A stretch of DNA of 42,632 nucleotides, from positions 1 to 42,632 of the forward strand of contig JAILHW010000091.1 of the NCBI GenBank assembly GCA_024695605.1, written 5' to 3'. The stretch comes from Lachnospiraceae bacterium (GTDB lineage: Bacteria > Bacillota > Clostridia > Lachnospirales > Lachnospiraceae). The notes under the pieces are model-generated. The model saw only the letters and a program-made list of their open reading frames with translations, searched no databases and was not told the DNA's origin. Both the position numbers and the translations under genes were made by a program. Positions 40,584 to 42,632 of the stretch are shown one piece after another. Position 1 is the first letter of the stretch. Every line of letters starts with the position of its first letter.

Positions 40584-42121
40584 GCTTTATGCCCTCCGAT
40601 CTGCGCATTCCTCTCTCTGGTTGTTGCGCCTTCTTCAAAATTCATGCCCTTCAGGATCGCGTTTTTTCCGTATCGCTTCTGTATCGAAAGGACTGCGTCC
40701 TGGATCTGTCTTTCCTTTTTCCGCTCCCTGTCTTTTTGCTCTCTTTTCTCTTCCTCTGCCCGGTAATCCGAAAACAGATCCAACTGCTCGTAGGTCTCCT
40801 GCGATCCGGCCTTCAAAGCGCCGGCTTTATCCTCCGGCAGAACATGACTTGCCGTCACGGCGATCCCCCGCACATACAGCTGCATCGGCATGATCCTGTC
40901 ATACAGTTCCAGTGTCGCTTCTATGATCTCCCGTGAGGAGGAATGATGCCCGTCCAGATTGGTGCTTCCGTGAATGGATTTGGGGACCTTTCTACCGTAC
41001 CTGTCAATCTCCACCGGTCCTTTATAGCTTTCTGCCAGAAACCCTTCGGTCATATTCTCTCTGTCAAAACGGATATCCAAAACGATCTGGTCCGTCACCA
41101 GATGCTTGCTCACCAGATCCAAGACCAGAAGATCTGTCATCTCATGTACGATCAGTCTGGCTTTTTTACTGTCATACGGCTCCGATAAAACCTGTCCGGT
41201 GCTGAGGGAATTGTTCTCCGGCACATAGGATTTGATCTGCTCTATGGTGCAGTTTTCAAATCCCCAGGCGTGATCGATCAAAAGCTCCGCATTTTTCCCG
41301 AAGATCTTATACAGCAGCTTTTCATTATAATATTCATCATCTGCCCCCACGGAGCATCTGGCAATATCGCCCAGAGTGTACATCCCGTGCTTTGCCAGCC
41401 TGTCGCGGATCCCTCTTCCGATCCGCCAGAAATCCGTGATGGGGGTATGGCACCAAAAAAGTTTGCGATAGCTTACTTCATCCAGCTCGGCGATCCGGAT
41501 CCCGTCTTCGTTGGGCTCCATATGCTTCGCCAGTACATCCATCGCCACCTTGGCCAGATAGAGATTGGTTCCCACGCCGCCGGTGGCTGTGATCCCAAGC
41601 TCTTTTGTGATCAGTCCGATGAGCTTCTGGGCAAGCTGCTTTGCCGTCATCTGATAGGTTTCCAGATAGGGAGTTACATCCATAAACACTTCGTCTATGG
41701 AATACACATGCATATCCTCCGGAGAGATATAGTGCATATAGATATCATAGATTCTGGAGCTCGCCTCCATATAGACTGCCATTCTCGGCGTTGCAATATG
41801 AAAATCAAGCTCCAGATAGGGATTTTTTTCCAGTTCCTTTGCAGAACAGGAGCTTCCGGTAAACGGTTTGCCGCCGATCCTTCTCTTTCGTTCCAGATTG
41901 GCAAGCCTTACCTTTTCTATCACTTCAAACAGCCTGGCTCTGCCCGGGATCCCGTAAGCCTTCAGAGAAGGGGATACCGCCAGGCAGATGGTTTTTTCCG
42001 TTCTGGATTCATCCGCTACCACCAGATTGGTATCCAGACTGTCAAAGCCCCGTGCCATACACTCCACGGAGGCATAAAAGGATTTCAGATCAATGCAGAC
42101 ATACTGTCTTGTGGTATTCAT
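40580..42121 (-). CDS. Y-family translesion DNA polymerase (UmuC/DinB-like)
   Basis: This low-fidelity polymerase copies damaged DNA. The 513-residue protein begins with the metal-binding YVCIDLKSFYASVE and has the catalytic VYSIDEVFMDVT in the palm domain. A thumb and little finger follow. The sliding-clamp motif QLDLF lies near residue 460, and the lineage-typical tail ends GATTRERNAQIGGHKA. The C-terminal stretch EEEKREQKDRERKKERQ is charged and helical. It overlaps larC by four bases and the small protein by four. No LexA site was seen in the visible part, since the promoter would lie upstream of larC, outside the window. Confidence 0.94.
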   Translation of the reverse strand: MNTTRQYVCIDLKSFYASVECMARGFDSLDTNLVVADESRTEKTICLAVSPSLKAYGIPGRARLFEVIEKVRLANLERKRRIGGKPFTGSSCSAKELEKNPYLELDFHIATPRMAVYMEASSRIYDIYMHYISPEDMHVYSIDEVFMDVTPYLETYQMTAKQLAQKLIGLITKELGITATGGVGTNLYLAKVAMDVLAKHMEPNEDGIRIAELDEVSYRKLFWCHTPITDFWRIGRGIRDRLAKHGMYTLGDIARCSVGADDEYYNEKLLYKIFGKNAELLIDHAWGFENCTIEQIKSYVPENNSLSTGQVLSEPYDSKKARLIVHEMTDLLVLDLVSKHLVTDQIVLDIRFDRENMTEGFLAESYKGPVEIDRYGRKVPKSIHGSTNLDGHHSSSREIIEATLELYDRIMPMQLYVRGIAVTASHVLPEDKAGALKAGSQETYEQLDLFSDYRAEEEKREQKDRERKKERQIQDAVLSIQKRYGKNAILKGMNFEEGATTRERNAQIGGHKA

Positions 42122-42632
42122 AAACTGTTTGCAAGCTCCTCAATGATCCTGTATATCTCTACAAAAGAGAGCTTCTGCTCTCTGGCAAGCCGTGCTACGC
42201 TTTCGTATTCCGGCACGCTTTTTTTCTGTGGGCCGTAGCAGATCTTGATATCCGCTTTTCCGTACGGGGTATCGATCTGGCGGCTCTCTCTTTTCAGCAC
42301 ACTTCTTTGCATCCATAGTTTCCGAATACCGATGGTTGTGGTATGGGAAAAGATCAGCTGCTCCATGGTTTCAATCTGCTCCTCATCGCAGATCACATTG
42401 AGCTGCCATCCCGGGCGGTTTTTCTTCATATAAACAGGGGTATAGTGCACATCCCTGGCGCCTGCCGCAAGCAGCTCTTCCATCACAAATCCAAGGGCCT
42501 CTCCGCTGCAGTCATCCAGATTGCTCTCCAGCTTCCAGATACCATCCGCTTTGCTCTGATCCGAATGCCCTTTCGCCTTTTCGGATGTATCATCGATCAG
42601 CATCGCCCGCAGGATACTGGGTCTTTCATAGG
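42118..42632 (-). CDS. larC: LarC nickel-insertion protein, C-terminal part (cut by window edge)
   Basis: LarC inserts nickel into pyridinium-3,5-bisthiocarboxylic acid mononucleotide, the cofactor of lactate racemase and relatives. The visible part has YERPSILRAMLID at the window edge, NLDDCSGEALGFVMEELLAAGA, HYTPVYMKKNRPGWQL and the terminal segment EYESVARLAREQ. The frame is open to the edge, so the N-terminal part is missing. The ATG inside (about 42603) is not the real start. In Lactobacillus larC is read through a frameshift; whether this happens here cannot be seen. It overlaps the polymerase gene by four bases (ATGA). Confidence 0.88.
   Translation of the reverse strand, partial: YERPSILRAMLIDDTSEKAKGHSDQSKADGIWKLESNLDDCSGEALGFVMEELLAAGARDVHYTPVYMKKNRPGWQLNVICDEEQIETMEQLIFSHTTTIGIRKLWMQRSVLKRESRQIDTPYGKADIKICYGPQKKSVPEYESVARLAREQKLSFVEIYRIIEELANSL

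Overview
The window looks like a chromosomal segment from an anaerobic Firmicute, most probably a Lachnospiraceae-type Clostridia bacterium. This rests on gene order (the Firmicutes block asp23-family/nusB/xseA/xseB/ispA/dxs/tlyA/nadK/argR/recN), strong AGGAGG-type ribosome binding sites, a stand-alone glycyl-radical domain, a domain-permuted GH3 beta-glucosidase of the kind known from rumen Clostridia, and a LarC / Y-family polymerase operon. Base composition is moderate (about half G+C). Almost every gene is on the minus strand. Only three genes read on the plus strand: the glycyl-radical protein, the HTH/UDP-sugar dehydrogenase fusion and the AIM24-like protein. No prophage, insertion sequence, tRNA, rRNA or CRISPR array was seen.

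Layout, left to right. 1-0.5 kb: start of an ABC exporter, cut by the window edge. 0.7-2.6 kb: diguanylate cyclase with a LacI-type ligand-binding sensor. 2.7-8.4 kb: CgeB-like glycosyltransferase, coaBC (coenzyme A), argJ (arginine) and rqcH (ribosome quality control). 8.4-8.7 kb: a repeat-rich intergenic element with an 85-bp perfect direct repeat. 8.7-10.2 kb: glgA with its own promoter. 10.2-19.4 kb: a ten-gene operon read right to left from a promoter near 19.45 kb (asp23-like, nusB, xseA, xseB, ispA, dxs, tlyA, nadK, argR, recN), combining isoprenoid precursor synthesis, DNA repair, NADP supply and arginine control. 19.5-23.7 kb: deoB, prfC and a transglutaminase-like lipoprotein. 23.8-27.7 kb: the least ordinary section, with an 80-residue glycyl-radical protein, two coiled-coil proteins (one built of five roughly 49-residue repeats), and a UDP-glucose dehydrogenase-like enzyme carrying an N-terminal XRE helix-turn-helix. 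The last is preceded by two near-identical dyad-symmetric sites. 27.9-30.5 kb: rpsO and pnp with structured leaders. 30.7-34.2 kb: MBOAT O-acyltransferase, its SGNH-like partner and an SMP-30/gluconolactonase. 34.3-38.7 kb: AIM24-like protein, permuted GH3 beta-glucosidase and HAD phosphatase. 38.9-40.3 kb: secreted SH3/NlpC-P60 cell-wall hydrolase with a textbook-like WalR box array at its promoter. 40.3-42.6 kb: larC (partial), Y-family polymerase and a small accessory protein, all overlapping by 4 bases.

The best candidates for something new are: (a) the fused transcription-factor/UDP-sugar dehydrogenase with dyads in its own control region, next to a divergent gene for a 49-residue-repeat coiled-coil protein; (b) the WalR-like triple box on the NlpC/P60 gene; (c) the minimal glycyl-radical 'spare part' with a palindrome just after its promoter; and (d) an ExoVII large subunit that lacks one of the four residues known to matter for activity. 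Functions are assigned by reading protein motifs and gene context; no database search was run.
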